Positions 16,091 through 17,832 of a stretch of DNA of 17,832 nucleotides are shown in pieces (the stretch's first letter is position 1; each line of letters begins with the position of its first letter). The translations under genes and the position numbers were made by a program. The DNA comes from JBGQDM01 sp041495845 (GTDB lineage Bacteria > Acidobacteriota > Terriglobia > Terriglobales > Acidobacteriaceae). The DNA lies in NCBI GenBank assembly GCA_041495845.1, contig JBGQDM010000069.1, forward strand, positions 1 to 17,832. Direction: 5' to 3'. The notes beneath the pieces were generated by a model. That model searched no databases. It worked only from the letters and a program-made list of their open reading frames with translations, and was not told the origin of the DNA.

Positions 16091-17832
16091 TGTACATCGA
16101 ACTCCATACCCGCTCGGCGTTCAGTTTTCTGGAAGGCGCTGCTTTGCCGGAAACGCTGGCCGCACGCTGTGCCGAACTCGGAATGCCGGCCATAGCATTG
16201 CTTGATCGCGACGGTGTCTATGGTGCGCCACGCTTTCACCTGGCGGCAAAAAAGTTGGGCGTGCGCGCACACATCGGAGCGGAAGTCTCCCTGGCCGGCG
16301 CCGGCGATCAGGTCCGCCCTCCAGCCTGGAGGCCGCATCAGGTTCCGCAGCGTCCGGTGCGGATCGCTCTGCTGGCCGAGTCCCGCGTTGGATACCAGAA
16401 CCTCTGCCGTTTGATCACATGCTACAAGCTGCGCGAGCGCGCGAAAGGTGAAGGCGCAGCCACCTGGGAAGAACTTGCGGCGCACGCGGAAGGATTGATC
16501 TGCCTCACCGGCGGCGAAGAAGGTCTGCTCGCTTCCGCCCTGACCCGCGGCGGATACGACGAAGCCCGTCGCACGCTCGAGCAACTCCTCCACCTCTTTG
16601 GGCCGCGCCACATTTACGTGGAAGTGCAGCGCCATTTCGATCGTGCCGAAGAAGCGCGGAATCAGGCAGCCATTCGCCTGGCTGCCAGTCTGCACCTGCC
16701 GCTTCTGGCCACCAGCGGGGCCCGCTGTGCTCATCCCAGCGAGCGGGAACTGCTGGATGTGCTCACTTGCATCCGCCATCACTGCACGCTGGCGAACGCG
16801 GGGCGTCTTCTCGTGCGTAATCACGAGCATCATCTCCGCTCCCCGCGCGAAATGGAGGCGCTGTTCGCCGACCTACCGGAAGCGATTGCCACCACCGAAG
16901 AACTTTCCGCGCGTCTCGACTTCACCATGGCGAATCTCGGCTATGAATTTCCGCGCTATCCCGTTCCCGCGGGCGAGAGCATGAATTCTTTTCTGCGCCA
17001 GCGCGCGGAAGAAGGCCTGTACGAGCGCTATCTGCCGAAGCAAAACGCACACCTGTTGGAACGTGCCCGCCGCCAGATTGAGCGCGAACTCACGCTGATC
17101 GAAAAACTCGACCTCGCCGGCTATTTCCTCATCGTGTGGGACATCGTGCAGTTTTGCCGGAATCACGGCATCCTGGTACAGGGACGGGGTTCCGCGGCGA
17201 ACAGCGCTGTGTGTTACGCCCTGCGCATCACCGCGGTGGATCCGGTCGGCATGGAACTGCTTTTCGAGCGCTTCCTCTCAGAGGAACGCGGCGAGTGGCC
17301 AGACATTGATCTTGATCTGCCCAGCGGCGACCAGCGCGAACGCGCCATCCAGTACGTGTACCAGCGTTACGGCCGGCTTGGTGCCGCCATGACCGCCAAC
17401 CTCATCACCTACCGCGGTCGTTCGGCGGCGCGCGAAACCGGCAAAGTGCTCGGCTTTGACGCAGAAACTCTGGATCGCCTCAGTGGCATGGTCAGTGCCT
17501 GGGAATGGCGCGACCCCACCGATTCACTCGCCCATCAATTCCGCCACGCCGGTTTCGAACTGCAACACGCGCGCATCGGAAAATATCTTGAACTCTGCCA
17601 GCGCCTGCAGGACTTACCGCGTCATCTGGGCCAGCATTCTGGGGGGATGGTGATCTGCCAGGGGCAGCTTGATTCTGTTGTTCCGCTCGAACCCGCCTCC
17701 ATGCCCGGCCGCGTCGTGGTGCAGTGGGACAAAGAAGATTGCGCCGATTTAGGCATCATCAAAGTGGACTTGCTCGGCCTGGGCATGATGGCCGTGCTCG
17801 AGGATTGCGAAAAGCTGGTGCCGGAACATTAC
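16090..17832 (+). CDS. dnaE2: Error-prone DNA polymerase III alpha subunit DnaE2/ImuC (3' end outside window)
   Basis: 581 codons of a C-family polymerase (full proteins are about 1,050 aa), the lesion-bypass partner of ImuA/ImuB. An N-terminal PHP domain starts at residue 1 (IELHTRSAFSFLEGA, 3-17; LLDRDGVYGAPRFH, 37-50). Palm and thumb follow, with GRGSAANSAVCYAL and WPDIDLDLPSGDQRE. D407 and D409 match the two catalytic aspartates of the PDxDxD motif, and D560 in KVDLLGLG matches the third, so the polymerase site looks intact. The PHP motifs are altered: HxH is H6-T-R8 and TDHDG is L-D-R40-D-G, so metal-dependent exonuclease activity is unlikely. The start overlaps the imuB stop by one base (TGATG), which couples translation. 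The fingers, tau-binding and OB regions lie outside the window. Confidence 0.95.
   Translation, partial: MYIELHTRSAFSFLEGAALPETLAARCAELGMPAIALLDRDGVYGAPRFHLAAKKLGVRAHIGAEVSLAGAGDQVRPPAWRPHQVPQRPVRIALLAESRVGYQNLCRLITCYKLRERAKGEGAATWEELAAHAEGLICLTGGEEGLLASALTRGGYDEARRTLEQLLHLFGPRHIYVEVQRHFDRAEEARNQAAIRLAASLHLPLLATSGARCAHPSERELLDVLTCIRHHCTLANAGRLLVRNHEHHLRSPREMEALFADLPEAIATTEELSARLDFTMANLGYEFPRYPVPAGESMNSFLRQRAEEGLYERYLPKQNAHLLERARRQIERELTLIEKLDLAGYFLIVWDIVQFCRNHGILVQGRGSAANSAVCYALRITAVDPVGMELLFERFLSEERGEWPDIDLDLPSGDQRERAIQYVYQRYGRLGAAMTANLITYRGRSAARETGKVLGFDAETLDRLSGMVSAWEWRDPTDSLAHQFRHAGFELQHARIGKYLELCQRLQDLPRHLGQHSGGMVICQGQLDSVVPLEPASMPGRVVVQWDKEDCADLGIIKVDLLGLGMMAVLEDCEKLVPEHY

Noticed and set aside
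1..17832. CRISPR array, insertion sequence or long direct repeats
   Set aside because: No regularly spaced repeats, transposase gene or terminal inverted repeats were seen on reading both strands.

Overview
The window is high-GC DNA (roughly 60%) from a Gram-negative bacterium. A member of the Acidobacteriota is the most likely source: a Rieske/cytochrome b/multihaem cytochrome cluster, a large DUF5916-type outer-membrane protein and an ImuA-ImuB-DnaE2 cassette with acidobacterial-looking sequences occur together. This assignment is inference from gene content, not from a marker gene.

Region 1 (1-9198, + strand) is one tightly packed respiratory operon, with gene gaps of -13 to +35 bp. In order it encodes: the C-terminal end of a GltD-like FAD/Fe-S oxidoreductase; a Tat-exported Rieske protein; a fused cytochrome b6/subunit-IV-like protein; a membrane-anchored hexahaem cytochrome c; a NarG-like molybdopterin catalytic subunit (type II DMSO reductase family) with a Tat signal; a NarH-like four-cluster Fe-S subunit; an EbdC-like haem b subunit with a signal peptide; and a TorD/NarJ-like maturation chaperone. 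Together they look like a quinone-linked Rieske/cyt b complex wired through c-haems to a molybdoenzyme on the outer face of the membrane. The layout recalls the haloarchaeal pNar operon and the Ebd/Ser/Clr/Pcr/Ddh enzymes. The substrate (nitrate, nitrite, chlorate, selenate or another) cannot be decided from this sequence.

Region 2 (9199-9441) is non-coding and holds the isolated 3' end of a tRNA gene (T-arm, 3' acceptor strand, CCA) without a recognisable 5' half. It may be an att-type scar marking the edge of the respiratory block.

Region 3 (9442-13192) holds two divergent secreted-protein genes. One, on the minus strand, encodes a beta-propeller-like protein resembling the SBP56/methanethiol oxidase group. 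The other, on the plus strand, encodes a 777-aa DUF5916-like beta-barrel protein. The intergenic segment between them contains a promoter that would give a nearly leaderless transcript for the minus-strand gene, and a 6-bp-arm inverted repeat.

Region 4 (13214-17832, + strand) is a mutagenesis cassette: a sigma70-type promoter, then imuA, imuB and dnaE2 (dnaE2 runs off the window). ImuA has a Walker A Lys-to-Arg change and a long apparent insertion. DnaE2 keeps its three polymerase aspartates, but its PHP domain has lost two metal-binding histidines.
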